Source: Tetraselmis striata (lineage: Eukaryota > Chlorophyta > Chlorodendrophyceae > Chlorodendrales > Chlorodendraceae). Taken from it: a stretch of DNA of 64,000 nucleotides. A program made the translations under genes and the position numbers. Numbering within the stretch: position 1 is the first letter of the stretch; each line of letters begins with the position of its first letter. Shown here one piece after another: positions 10,446 through 22,269 of the stretch. The notes beneath the pieces were generated by a model, which had not been told where the DNA came from, did no database searches, and saw only the letters and a program-made list of their open reading frames with translations. The stretch spans positions 1-64,000 of the forward strand of contig VCJN01003596.1 in NCBI GenBank assembly GCA_006384855.1, in the 5' to 3' direction.

Positions 10446-13400
10446 TTAGGAGCCGATCTCAATGCCGCCGCTGAGGAAGGTCGCCATACTGTTGAGCTTC
10501 GCCGTCAGCCTCGTCTTGTCCGTCCCCGAGACGTTCCACACCTCGCTCAGGCCAGCGATGAGGAGGTGGAGCAGCGCGTCCAGCTTGTGCACCAGCGGGC
10601 GGGACGACACGTTGGTGCTGCCGCGCAGCACCCCCGCAGAGGGGCGCCGTACGAGAATGGCACCAGTGCCGCCGCGCTTGGCAGAGACGGCCGGCTCCTC
10701 CTCCTCCTCCTCCTCCTCCTCCATCTGCTGCTCTCCGTCGCTAGCTCCGGGCGGAATTTTGGCGAGGCTTGCGGGCGTGGCACACCGCACCCGCTTGTAG
10801 TACTCCCAGTACGCAAACTTGCCTTGAAGCGTCAGGAGCATGCTCTTCCGCATGCCTTCCAGCTCATCTTCCGGCGGCAGCGCCAGCGCCTCCGCCAACC
10901 TGGCTAGACCCTCCAGAAAGTCCGAGAAGCCCCAGCCGACGACGCGCTGCCGGCGGCGCAGCTCATCCACCACATCCATCTGACACAGCGGTGCAGGAAG
11001 GGGCACCATGGTGAGAAGACCGCTCTCCCTGCAACGAGTAACATGCTGCCGGCCCAGGCGCGCACATACGCAGCTTCCTTTAACTATTATACATCTCCAT
11101 GGTTGCAAGTGCTCCGAAACCATTGTTTTGGTCTGCCAATGCCGAATCAAGAAGTGCCAATATATATGGTTTCGGAGCAATTATAGCAAGCGGAAGAGCA
11201 ACATCGCAAGTTTCTGAGATGTGAGCGACGGGTGCTTGCACGGTACATATCGTTTGATGTTCGACTACAATATTTTTTCTGAAAGAACACTACGCCCTGC
11301 CTAAAGTGGCTCAATTCTCGATGAGGGAACAACTGATTGTCACCAAATATTTCTAAAATGCCGCGGCAACCCGATTATCGGAGCGAAAAGACCTGTGCTA
11401 ATGTGTTATGTTGGCCCCTGTAAATACCGTAGCATTTAGTTTGGTTCCCGCCTCGGTTCCTTGGCGCGGATCTATGTATCAAGATCGCGCCTATCTGAAA
11501 CTGCTTATTTGCGGTTGTGTTTGTCTGTGTGTGTGTGTGTGGGGGGGGGGGGGGGTACTGTGCGCTGAGCAGTACTGGTATTCCTCGGTACAGGCATACT
11601 CACGAATAATATATTCCATATTTATGACCAGTAACGCGGTGGGCATACGCATTGCTAAATCACATTTCGGTTCAAAGACGATAACATACCAATGCAAACC
11701 CAAACCGCAGATACAATAGACTGGTCCTCGTGTGTACCAAGAAGACTATCTCAAATCTCCCAATGTGACCTCGATCAACAGCGATTGTCTCTTTGGATTT
11801 CTGCACTTGGCAATAATGCTGGTGGACGTCATGCGCAAGGCCGCGCGGCGGCCCAACGGCGCGTCAGTCATACCTGCGACCACATGAAGAGCAGCTTGGC
11901 ATGCACGAGGCTGACGCCGCTCTTGCTGCCGATGAGGTTCAGGGAGTCCAGGAGCGTAACCCAGTGCGGCATCTGGAACCATTTCACCGAGTCCTTGGCC
12001 TTGTAGACCTTGTATATGGCCATCAGCACAGAGTGGTTCTCCTGCAATGATACACCGTCGCGAGTCAAACAGCGTTCATTTCACATCATCTATGACGGGT
12101 TATTCGAGTTTTAGGCGCTGCAAGGTTCTAGGGGGGCAATGGAGCGCCAAAAGACTATGAGATTATGAGATTTATTGCAGTACGGTTGGCGCTATATTGC
12201 GCAGCGCCACTACGGACACAAAAGTTGCGGCAGGACAAGAGACTGCATGTGCGCAGTGTGCGCATATTATCTTGTACGAAAACGCCAATCCGGACGCAGG
12301 CGATAATTTTCGTGGTTTCGGAGCAGCAGCGGCAAAGGGGTCGCAAACCGGTACTAATAACAACCAAAGACTCTACCCTGCGCCTGAACTGAACGGCAGC
12401 CGGACAGACGACCGCAAATGTAGCTTCTATCTTTGGTACAAAAATCCAACTTGGGGCGCCACTGCTGGTTTTCATGGTATTAGAGCTGTAGCTGGGCGGC
12501 AAAGCGGTCGCAAAGTAGAAATAAGCATGCCAAAGACACCACCACATGTTCAATTTATAATCATAAGACAGATCGGCTTGGTTGAGCAGCTAACCACTGC
12601 GGTGGCAATAGCCATTTATATTTTGTCATTAACTAATCGTGTTGCCCAACTTTGGATCAACTTTCCATCATTAATGATGCGACGACCAATTACAGCAATG
12701 GCAGTTTTGATAAGGGTATGAGATGCTGGACACATGCAACAGCGCAATACAACATGTCACGAAAAATGCGGCAGGGCAGGTGACTGGCTCGACGGGCCGG
12801 TGGGGTGCTCACCTGGAGAAGCGCGTCCACCTCAGCTGTGTAGAGCCGCTGCTCGCGGAACTCGTTGCTGTCAATTGACGCGCCGAGCGGCAGCCGCGAC
12901 AGATGTTGCTCGCACAGCATGATGAAGGCGTCGCACACGTTGTCCGTCACGGCTTTGTCCCGGATGAACTTCTCGATCGCAACGCGGATCAGAATCTCCA
13001 CCCACTCGAAGCGCATCAGCGCATTGTCGTCGTTCTCCTCGTTCTCCTGCGCCGGCACGGTGTCCCCTTCCTCGAAATTGGTGGCGATGAACAGGGAGTC
13101 CAGGGCGCCGTTGGAGCAGTACGCAGAGCCGGCATCCGCAATGCCAACCTTTGGACACAGCATAAGTGCTATCACCATCTGGGCTCAGCGCAACTGGCAC
13201 ATCCAGCCCCTCGTTGCACAGTGACGACAGCAATGCAAAAGGCAAGCCATCCCCGTAACCACGCTACTTCGGTTCATTTTTTTTTTAGCTGTCGGTATTT
13301 TTTCCCGGACTCTCGGTATTCCGGTTATACAAAGTTGTTATCCGAAAAGGCGGTCTAAGCTAAACTGCGTGGGACCATGCAGCCTGTCCGCGAGTCAGCC

Positions 13401-16400
13401 ACTTTTATGTTTTTGACGTACCCCGACACCTAGTCATACAGTAGGATGATGCTGCAAGCTACGACGGCACCGGTACGACCTGTCAAAGTTGATAGTCAGC
13501 CGGAACCTGCACCCCGCAAGGATCGAACCACCGGCTCATGATTCATCGTTACTTCATCTACCAATAGAATCCCGAAGGCGTGCTCTATGCACTGCTTTAT
13601 TTTGAACCCTTTGATGAAGGAAAAATGAAATCGCATGTATTCGGAAGTCTATATAATAGTTAACCACGGAAACACCACGAGGTACAGCTTGATGATGCCA
13701 AAAGAACATTATTTTCTGCAATCCGCAAACCCATGCTGCGCACTCATTGGTTCAGCAGCCGTTTCAATCATTGTGAGATCAGCAGCCGCAGAACGCGGCG
13801 CCGCTCTACGCTACTGCCGGCCGGGCTGCCCACCTCGCGGCAGAAGGTGGACCACTGGTTGCCAAGCATGGAGAACGCGGCCTCGCCGCTGGTGGTCCCG
13901 CGTGCGCAGTAGTAGTAGAAAGCGGAGCGGATCGTGGGGTATCGAAGCAGCACCACCTCCTGCAGCTGCAGCAGTTTGCGAGAAGGAAACAATGGCGGCA
14001 GGATGCGCGGGGTTTAGAACACTGCACTGGTACAGCGCAATCGGCATCCTACTGGGGTGCCATTTGAATGGGCCTCCGGGGAGTCAGGGTGCATCCACGC
14101 TGCGGACGTCAGTAGACCGTGCCGATGTCTCCACCATTATTGTTGTTATGAAAATGAAAATAGCACCCATCCTATTCAAAACTAGCGCGTAGGTGGCAAA
14201 ACCTTAAAAAACAAATGGCGGGCCCTACCTTGGCCGAGGTTTGCCGTTCTTACAGCGTTTTCTAATTAAAAGTAAAGTTCGCCCCGGGACATCGACCGAA
14301 GCCGCCCCAGCACTTGACCTCCTGCGCCTACTGTAGTCATAGGTCTGGCTTAGCCCTTAGCTTAGAACATTGTCTCATTCGAACCCCGAAGGGCTAGTGC
14401 ATCAAGCGGGTAAACCCGGGACACGCCGGGCCAATATTGCCGAAATACATGGACCAGGAGTCGAACCCGGGATCTCTCGCTTACGACACGACCGCTCAAC
14501 CGAGCGGGCAAAGCATGGAATGTACCTTGTTAATATCTGATACAGGTACAGGTACGCTACAGTGCACGCTACCCTGTAAGGATTACACGCTACACGCTAC
14601 ATATTTTATACCTGTACCAGGGCCGCCGTCAGTAGTAGGTGGATTTGTTACTGCCCTTTTTGTAATTCACCAGTGCCCCCGACGACGCATGACTCATCCA
14701 TTCCGCGTCATGCGGGATGCGGGCCGCTTGTATTAGGCGGCGGGCATTGATGTGTTGATTTTTTAGTACTACTTTTAGTAGGAGGTGGATTTGTTACTGT
14801 CCTTTTTGTAATTCGCACCAGTGCCGCCGACGACGCACAGGGCCGAAGTCACTCAGCACCGGTACCCGTAGGACGCCATGACGGGGGTGGATTTTTTGGA
14901 CACACCGAATGTTTTGAACGCTTGTTTAGTCGCTAAATGTTTTTTTTTGCAACTTGCGGCGCTTCGCGCCCGGGATTTGTGGAGGGTTTTCAGGGTTTGT
15001 AAAACCCTAAGCATAAATCGTGTCGGTAGAGGTGCCTCTGCCGATTAATGAGTGCTGGTACCCAACAGGTACATCAGGGGGTTTGAAATAAACCAAATCA
15101 GTAAAGCACTGATACTACCGGCCTGTACCAACCGCCCGAAAATCGGAGGTCGAAAATTGCGCTGTAGGTTTTAACAGTTTCTTCGTCGCTACCAGTACTG
15201 GTGTGAATTACAAAAAGGTAATGGTACCCGTCGCACCAGGATATTCTGTGTCGAGCAGGATGCGACGGAACAAAACACATGACCTAGCGATAGGATAAAT
15301 CGTTGACGTTATCATTACGCCTTCATAGACTGTTGGGTTATCATCCGTTCATTCCGTAGGTATACTACACTTCAAAATTATTGGCAAACCCTTGTTTGAG
15401 TAGGGCTGGGTACTCGACGAGCCAAGGCACGGGGCGCCAAACGTAAACAGGGTTTCAGGTGCCAGAAGGTGTGAATGCACTTGCCACACAAGGGGCGGAA
15501 CTGATTCCACCGCGTACAATGAGATACACGTGTGGGTAAATTCGAGCGAGGGACCAAAACTGCGTGGCCCATGATTACACCACTGCCCATTTTTATTTAA
15601 AGAATCATGGCGCCACGGCAGCGCCGAGTGTAGGGCATCCACCCATAGCCTACCCACCCCTATTCTAATCGCTACTTGGTACCGTGAGCGATCTCGCGCA
15701 GTGCGTGTTAGTTGGTTGTAACGTACGCTTACCACGCAGAAGCGAGCGCTGCGGCAGTATACGCCTCATGCTACCTACACAAGTACACCAAATCATCCAA
15801 GGATATTTAAACAACCTGGATATTGTTTTCGGCAAGTACTCATATGCGGTACCGGCACGACGTAGCAGGGGTGCACGCGCGCGCGCCACGCTACGTACGC
15901 AGGCGTAGCCGTGACTTCCTTTTTTTTGCAGGTGAGCGTATTGTCCCATAACACGACCTCTTATCGGCGGAGCTGAGCGGGGCTGCTACAACACGCACGT
16001 ACCGCTGGATAGGCCATAGCTTGTGTAAATGCCGGTCAACCGGCTTAAGTAATAAAAAACACTGATGTCAAAAATATCGAAAACTGACCGTTCCATTTCG
16101 CGGCTGCATACTGCACCCATCACCTGGTGACGATAACATAGTTTACGCATACTGTGTCCGAGGCAAGCTAAAGAGTACTTAGTGCTTATCATAACAGACC
16201 GTGGTGGCGCAACTTTAGACGAGGGCGAAAGTAGTTTGTGCTTAACTGGAGCGGGGAAGTACATGTAGACTTGCTTGGGGGCCGATTTACTGCTAAATTG
16301 CATTTCTGTGGAGCCCCGCCCCGGCTTCGTAGATAAAAGGTCGTGTAAGTCGTGATGACATCTTGCATTGACAACTTTCCGATAACGCACCACACTGCAT

Positions 16401-19400
16401 TTTAAACGGTTTAATGGGAGTGCGCGACACCGATTTCCGTTTGGTATCCGTGATGACGTCGGGGTTGAGAATATGCAAACCAGCGAATGAGAGCACCCCT
16501 TCTGGCTTGCCAGAATTGTTGAAGTGTAGTGTACGATAGTAGCAAATCATCCGCGCGCGCGTCGTATATGCGAGTAACAGGCTACCTGATGGCAATACGG
16601 GTACTGTAGCCCTAAACCTAAACCCGTGCTACTCGTACCTGTACTATCAGGTTGTGCCAGCAGTCGCGCGACTCCTGGAATTCGAAAAATCGATTAATCT
16701 CTCATTCATTTTTCGCAGCAACTTATTTCCGACAGTTGAAGCGACCATATCTCCTCGTACCTGGCACCCGTACCGGTACCCGCGGTGGACGATTATTTGT
16801 TACTGGCCTTTTTGTAATTCACACCAACCAGTACCCGTACCGGTAAGTGCTAACGAGTTCCTTCTTCACAGCACATAGCATATTTATAATAACAATATTT
16901 TGGTGATTTCCGATATCGCCTTCTGCTGCTAGCTCATGTAGTCGCTAATCATATTTATAATAACAGCACATTTATAATAATATACCGGGCGTGGCGACGA
17001 GCAGGAGCAGCAGCGACCCTATGTACTGGTATGAATTACAAAAAGGGCAGAAACAAATCCACGCACTGCTAAAAGTAGTAAACAATAAACACACCAAGCC
17101 GCCAAAAAACGGCCCGCATCCCGCATGAGGCGGGATGGGTGAGTGATGCGCACACGGTTCAGTCCGGGCCACGCGTGCACAACTTGTGTGAGGGTGATCC
17201 TCTATGCTGTACTGGTGCGATATCATTCGCCAGCAGACACCCACGTTATTGATGACCGATCGATTTGGGGATAAGACTGTACCAGTAGTCGCTACCAGCA
17301 GGGATACCAGTGCACGGCAGATGATGAAGCTGCGCAACTCCGCGCGATCTGACGTTGATATTACGACCATAAGCAGAAGTTTTAACAGATATGTCACGCA
17401 GCACGTGACAGGTCGACTTCAAGGTGATGAAATATGGAGCCCGCGAGATATGTAGTCGCGGATACGCAGACTAGGACATGGAGGATACGCAAGGATACAT
17501 AAAAGACTTATTTCCCTGTAATATCGGGTAATGATACGCAATACATCTATATAACAAATAAGTACCCGTATAAATGTAGTGTTCTGATGTTTGTAGTGCG
17601 CATTTATGAAAGCCCTGATGTAATAAAGGACACACCTCAGCAAGGACTTGCGTCAGTGACTCGTGGTCCTCGCTGATCCTAGCGTCCCGCTTCCGGATGA
17701 GCTTCTGGAAGCGCGACTTGGCGATCACGCGCCCCCAGTCCATGTCCACCTGCATGCGCAACACCTTGGGTGTACTGAGGCACGCCTTCGCATCGCTCTC
17801 CTTTGCGCGTTGGCCAAAGATGGAGTGCTCCGGCCGCCACGCTGGCATCAGCGGCTCGCGGGCGTGCTCCCCAAACGCCCTCCGCCACGGTTGCCGCCGG
17901 TAGCGCTCCTTGATATCACTTGGGCCCGGCGCCTGCGGGAAGCCGTCAGGAAATCCACCGCTGGTATCCGTGTTTCACAGCATGGCAGAGCAGAGCAATA
18001 GCCATGTGCAGGCTATGCTAGCTAGAGACGCCAATGCAAACCCAAAATCAAGTAATACATAATTCACTATCACGATAACAGATCATTGTAATCATCATGA
18101 TATTGTCATAGTAATCATATCATCACAATTGACATATTAGATCGTAATGATCTAATTATCTAATTATCATTTTTGATACTTAACCAGTGTTGGTATATAT
18201 CATTATCAAGTTTTCTATCAAATAAAGGGAAACAAGAGGGAGATTTTTCATTTTCTTTTTGAAAAGACTTAGCAGTGGGGATGGCATAATATTTGGCGTT
18301 GAGAAGCAGCAGCAACATCGGTTGATTGGCAATCACACCGCCAAGCGGTACCCCACACCTGAAAGTACGGGCGCTGCACATGGACCTCCTCCACACTCCG
18401 CATGAACCTTGACTTCAACTTGGGATTCACTACGAGACGCACGCCACGACATGCCACACACATCCGTCAGTTACCCCCCCCCCCCCCCCCCCCCCGCCCA
18501 ACAAAGTTTACTAAGAACAATCATTTGCCACCGGCACCCGGGCACGTGCAAGTGGGCGCTTCCACCGGATCCAGCAGTCAAATAGCGGGAGTGGCGGCAG
18601 CCGCGGTGCAGCCGGAAACAAGAGCTCCCACCTGGATCCATGTTCATGGAGCTAGCCAGCGCCCGCGCCACCTCGCTAGTCTTACGCGCCTGCTCCTCCA
18701 GCTCAACCGCCTGCTCCTCGTCAAAGGCCGCCTCATTGGCGTTGCACACCGCTGTGTACACCTGCGCATGCGGCACAGTCAACCTGCGTCAGGAGGGAGC
18801 CCCGGGACCCCCGGGAGCAGCTAGGCAGGCTGACGGGCGGCATCGGAGGCACGCAGCCGCACCTTGCGCCCATTGTGACGCTGATTGCTGACGGTGCCAA
18901 AGCCCCCGCTCCAGCAGAAGTCCTCGTGCCCCTTCACAGCCTCCTCCAACTGCATGTCCAGCGGAAACGGGGACAGGCAGCATATCAGTGCGATGTTAAA
19001 CATCGCGACGAACGGCACGGCGCGTGCCAATGATCAATCTGCGGCCAATGAACGCAGCAACAGCAACTTTCACTGCGCGATGCTGAACCATCAATTAGCC
19101 GTCTCATTGGGCCCGTGTGTTGCATGTAGAAACTATCTACCGCCCTCAACCGTAGGTACTGTCGTGATCCGTGAGTGAGTGAGACTGTGTCAATGTGCCT
19201 GTCAATAGCAGCACCTTAGAATCGATGAATCATTGAACTGTTAGCAACACTTGGTGTACGTGCCCCGACGCCATATTAAGAACACTGTAAATGATAAGCT
19301 GCCCTGCCTGCCAGAGGCCAAATGTAGACGAAACTATAACGGACCTATAGCACATGTTCGTGGGCAAGCGCAATCTGAGGCGTGTAATAATGGCTCTTCT

Positions 19401-22262
19401 TAAATTAGCGGGCGATGTCATGATGGGAACGCATGCGGCCTCGGATGCATGAAGAAAAACTTCGCAATGCGAGCAGGCGCAGGGGACAGGCTGCTGACAG
19501 GAGACTGTGGGCGACAATCTACTCAATATCAAGCACAAGTGGCGGAGGGAGAGGAGATACGTGTGATCACGTTGGCAAGGCTGCTGCGCGAGGCATTGCG
19601 CCGGCTGATATGTTATTTGGGACTGAGCGAAAACAGCGACGGGATCAAGCAAGTTATACAGTTTTCTGGGTGCGCACCTGTTGGAATTGCCGCAGCCTCT
19701 CCTCGTCGCCAAGCCGCGGGGACAAGGCCTCGCCGCTCTCCGTGTTCTGCTTCCGCTCCGCCGCCAGTTGCTCGGAGCGCGTCAGAATCTCTGCAGCCCG
19801 AGGTTTGGAAAGAATAGGTCAGCTTGAGGATAGGGCGGGGAGGGCTTGTTCGCAGCGGATAGCGGCGCGCCCGTGTGGACGAGCATGGCGTCCGGCGGGG
19901 ACGAGCTTCGTGTGCACATGAACGAGCCCCAGAGGGACAACAGTAAGCGCCTCTCCGGTGGTGAAATATCGTTACCGGACTTCACGTACGGAATACAGCG
20001 CCCTACTCCTCTCGACCCCCTCGCAAAGAAGGAAACCTGGTAGACGTATATCACAACACACCACTAACACATCACGCAATCCCCATCTACAATGGCGCGA
20101 AACCGTTATTTATTGCAGGACCCGCCATATGCAGTGGTACGGTAAGTGTATGTCTCACCTTCGTCCGGCAGCTCGGGCGGAGCCGTCACACCCAGCAGCT
20201 CCAGCGACTGCTCCCTCGCCCACTCTGCCGCGATCCTATCCCGCCGGTGCGCCCGCTCCTTGGCAGCCATCCTCAGCGACCCCGCGTCACCGGCCTGCAG
20301 TGCCGCCACCACGGCGCCCGCCGCCGTGTGCTTGCCGCCGTGGTGAACCTTGCCCCACAGCTGCTTTCCGTTGGCCGGCACCTCTGCCGCTGAGGTACTG
20401 GCGTCTGCTCCTCGGGGCAGTTGATGTCGTCGCATGTGTGCTGGCTTGCTGCCCGGAGCAGTCACCTCCCGGCCCGCTGCCTTGGCATTCCACTTCTGTT
20501 CCATGGAGCGTGCCACCACCTCCTCTGGCTCCCGAATCCGCCGCGGCTGCACGACGCTCCGCATCTTCTGGAGCTCGCTGCTGTGGCATGGAAGCGCAGC
20601 AGCCTCTGATCCAGCGGCCTCAGCACTGCCGGGCGCCATGGAGGGACTGGCGGGGAGACAAGGGGAGAGATCAGTTGCAGGCAGGCATGGCTGCTCATGC
20701 CGTAATCACAAAGAAAGTGTGATCGCTGTATATTGTCAATCTTAACCCCCCCCCCCCCCCCCCAAGGAGAGGTAAACTGCCCCATATGCGTGCATAGTTT
20801 CCATATATTCTTCTATATAGTCGCTACGCAATATGTATACAGGTTCTATGTGCATCTTGAATTTTATGTAAAAACGTAGTTATAGCACACGAATGTTCCA
20901 ACTTCTTGCTGCAAAACGATTCATTGTTTTCTGGACCCGCGAGTCCAATTAAATAGGAGGGTGCTGTATGTAAACAAGAGGGGCCGGCGACCAAGGGGGG
21001 GGGGGGGGGGGGGTACACCTGTTGCGAGGCTCCTCCCGCATCTGCTCCGCCTCCATTCGTATCTTCATGGCGGGGCGCTGGTCGTCAACATCGGGAAAGC
21101 CAGCCTCCGGGATGGTCGACCACAGCTTCTTCCAGCTCTGCCCGCGGTGCACCGTCCGGCGCGACGGCTGCTGCAATTGCTGACGCACGGCGCTGCTCGT
21201 CTGACCAATGCCCTCTTCCTTCCCCTCAGATGCCTGAAGAAGAAAAACAATACATCAGTTGCCTTTCCGGTGTGCCGTCCCATCAGGAGCCTGTTGCTTC
21301 CGCCCTCCCCATGAATGCGGATGACATCGCACAGCTGCTGCTAGACGACAGCTCCCTTTCATGCCACGGCACTCACCCCGGTCTCAGGTCTTGACTTGGC
21401 GTGAGCATCAGCCAAACTTCGCCTCACAACTTGCCTCGCTCGATCATCTGCCTCCGCGAGGTACTTGCGTGCGTCGGCGGGAGATATCCCTGCCATTTCT
21501 AGGTCCCACTCCAGTCCGGTGCTCTCACCTGCGTATCCCATAGAAAAATCTGAGATCCGAAGTGGCGAGGTGGGTAGAGGATGCACGGCTGCTGTGGCGT
21601 GCCGCAGCGTACACGTGGGTGAGGACTTTACCTGGAATGTGGATGCTGCGCAGCTGCGCCTTGTCGTTCATGATGCCAACGTCCATGTGGCCCTGGCGCC
21701 ACGCATCCGCTGCCAGGGCTTCCGGAGTACTCTGTCACAGCGGCATTAATCAATAGTATCAGTGTGCAGATACAATGATGGTTTTAGGGAGACTTCATAT
21801 CACAGCAAAACAATAGATTAGCCCCCCCCAGCCCCCCCCCCCCCTCCCCCCCCACCGGCCCCGACACCGCCACCGTAATTTGTCCCTCTGTGATAGGCCC
21901 CCAGTCGTCCCTGGCCTCCCTCTTTGCGGTACTGGGCGTAGTATACCAACTGCGTGTGAAGGCGCTTGCGCGCCAGCTGCTGCGCATCCTCTCCAAGTTC
22001 ACGCTGAATTCGGCTGTTCTGGATGTTTCTGCGGCAGAGTCACACCATCATAATGGCAGTGTTTAGAATCAATGTCGGAAAAGGTCATGTCCGCATCGGT
22101 GCGAGAATGCCCCCCCACCTCCCCCCTGGTGCTGCCAATCCACATAATCGGACACTGGGGATGTGAATCATGACCGTATGTAACGCGGCAGGAATACCTC
22201 ATCTCCACGAGGAACACGTCCCCACTGCCGCTACGGCACACCACGCTTGGCAGTGCGCCCAT
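10446..22262 (-). CDS. Fifteen-exon helical protein, 1016 aa, possibly cilium-related
   Basis: Exons: 22262-22198, 22028-21866, 21731-21632, 21528-21377, 21233-21019, 20646-20159, 19790-19678, 18949-18863, 18761-18632, 18429-18359, 17932-17636, 13965-13834, 13148-12813, 12041-11874 and 10979-10446 (TAA). All fifteen join in phase to 3051 bases. The start is the ATG at 22262 (MGALPSVVCRSGSGD). The N-terminal half is charged and partly coiled coil (for example LGEDAQQLARKRLHTQLVYY, and residues near 490-530). Residues 628-840 form a compact helical region with EVVLLRYPTIRSAFYYYC, QWSTFCREVGIAD, ALMRFEWVEILIRVAIEKFI and MPHWVTLLDSLNL. A run of nine Glu follows near residue 925. The helical region recalls large uncharacterised proteins of flagellated protists; that link is from memory and weak. 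Intron 11 is 3.7 kb and full of repeats; intron 5 starts GTGTAC followed by a C-run. Confidence 0.8.
11085..11200. repeat. Small inverted repeat with TGCTCCGAAACCA ends
   Basis: TGCTCCGAAACCA at about 11110 is mirrored by TGGTTTCGGAGCA at about 11167, enclosing some 45 bases. The same 13-mer core recurs at 12311 (inverted) and at 46239, 46633 and 47028 inside the TIR element. This suggests MITE ends or a shared promoter-like module. Confidence 0.5.
11520..11556. repeat. (GT)n followed by poly-G
   Basis: A TGTGTGTGTG run leads directly into about 16 G within intron 14 of the fifteen-exon minus-strand gene. The same combination of a GT repeat and a G-run occurs at 3405-3461. Confidence 0.85.
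14270..14508 (-). mobile_element. tRNA-derived SINE, copy 1
   Basis: Read on the minus strand, the head has an A-box-like GCTCGGTTGAGCGG and a perfect B box GGTTCGACTCC, spaced as in a tRNA. A body of about 170 bases (with GGGTTTACCCGC and CCCTTCGGGGTTCGAAT) and a tail TTTACTTTTA follow. Copies at 50265-50518 (+) and 54075-54303 (-) share the body. It lies in intron 11 of the 1016-aa protein gene. Confidence 0.8.
14620..14830 (+). repeat. Two tail-repeat fragments
   Basis: GGTGGATTTGTTACTG(C/T)CC followed by TTTTTGTAATTC(A/G)C occurs at about 14637 and again at about 14777. Between them is a CATGCGGGATGCGGGCCGC hairpin unit. It is the same family as the 31 kb array and sits in the large intron of the fifteen-exon gene. 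Confidence 0.7.
15190..15235 (-). repeat. Short tail-repeat fragment
   Basis: CTGGTGTGAATTACAAAAAGG is the reverse orientation of the LINE tail family, flanked by GGTACCCG-type sequence. It is a remnant of about 40 bases. Confidence 0.5.
16780..16835 (+). repeat. Short tail-repeat fragment
   Basis: TTTGTTACTGGCC plus TTTTTGTAATTCACACCA marks another truncated copy of the tail family inside intron 11. Just upstream, at about 16608, CCCTAAACCTAAACCC is telomere-like but too short to call. Confidence 0.5.
17025..17175 (-). repeat. Longer tail-repeat copy
   Basis: On the minus strand this copy runs from CACGCGTGGCCCGGACTGAA through CATCCCGCCTCATGCGGGATG and GGCCGTTTTTTGGCGGC to TTTTTGTAATTCATACCAGT. 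It matches the fragments at 31.28-31.46 and 29.33-29.50 kb in the same order. It is probably a 5'-truncated retrotransposon end. Confidence 0.7.
18475..18495. repeat. Poly-C tract
   Basis: Run of about 20 C within intron 9 of the fifteen-exon minus-strand gene; on the coding strand it reads as a G-run about 45 bases upstream of the exon-10 acceptor. Confidence 0.9.
20745..20763. repeat. Poly-C tract
   Basis: About 17 C in intron 5 of the fifteen-exon gene, about 100 bases upstream (coding sense) of the exon-6 acceptor. Confidence 0.9.
20994..21013. repeat. Poly-G tract adjoining a splice donor
   Basis: About 19 G. On the coding (minus) strand this is a C-run beginning five bases after the GT of the exon-5 donor (GTGTACCCC...). 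Confidence 0.9.
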
Positions 22263-22269
22263 GCGCGCC

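Noticed and set aside
14437..14508. A functional tRNA gene on the minus strand
   Set aside because: A and B boxes are present but the arms do not fold into a full cloverleaf, and the sequence continues into the SINE body shared with two other copies.
16605..16625. Telomere-like CCCTAAACCTAAACCC
   Set aside because: Only two imperfect units; not enough for an interstitial telomere.
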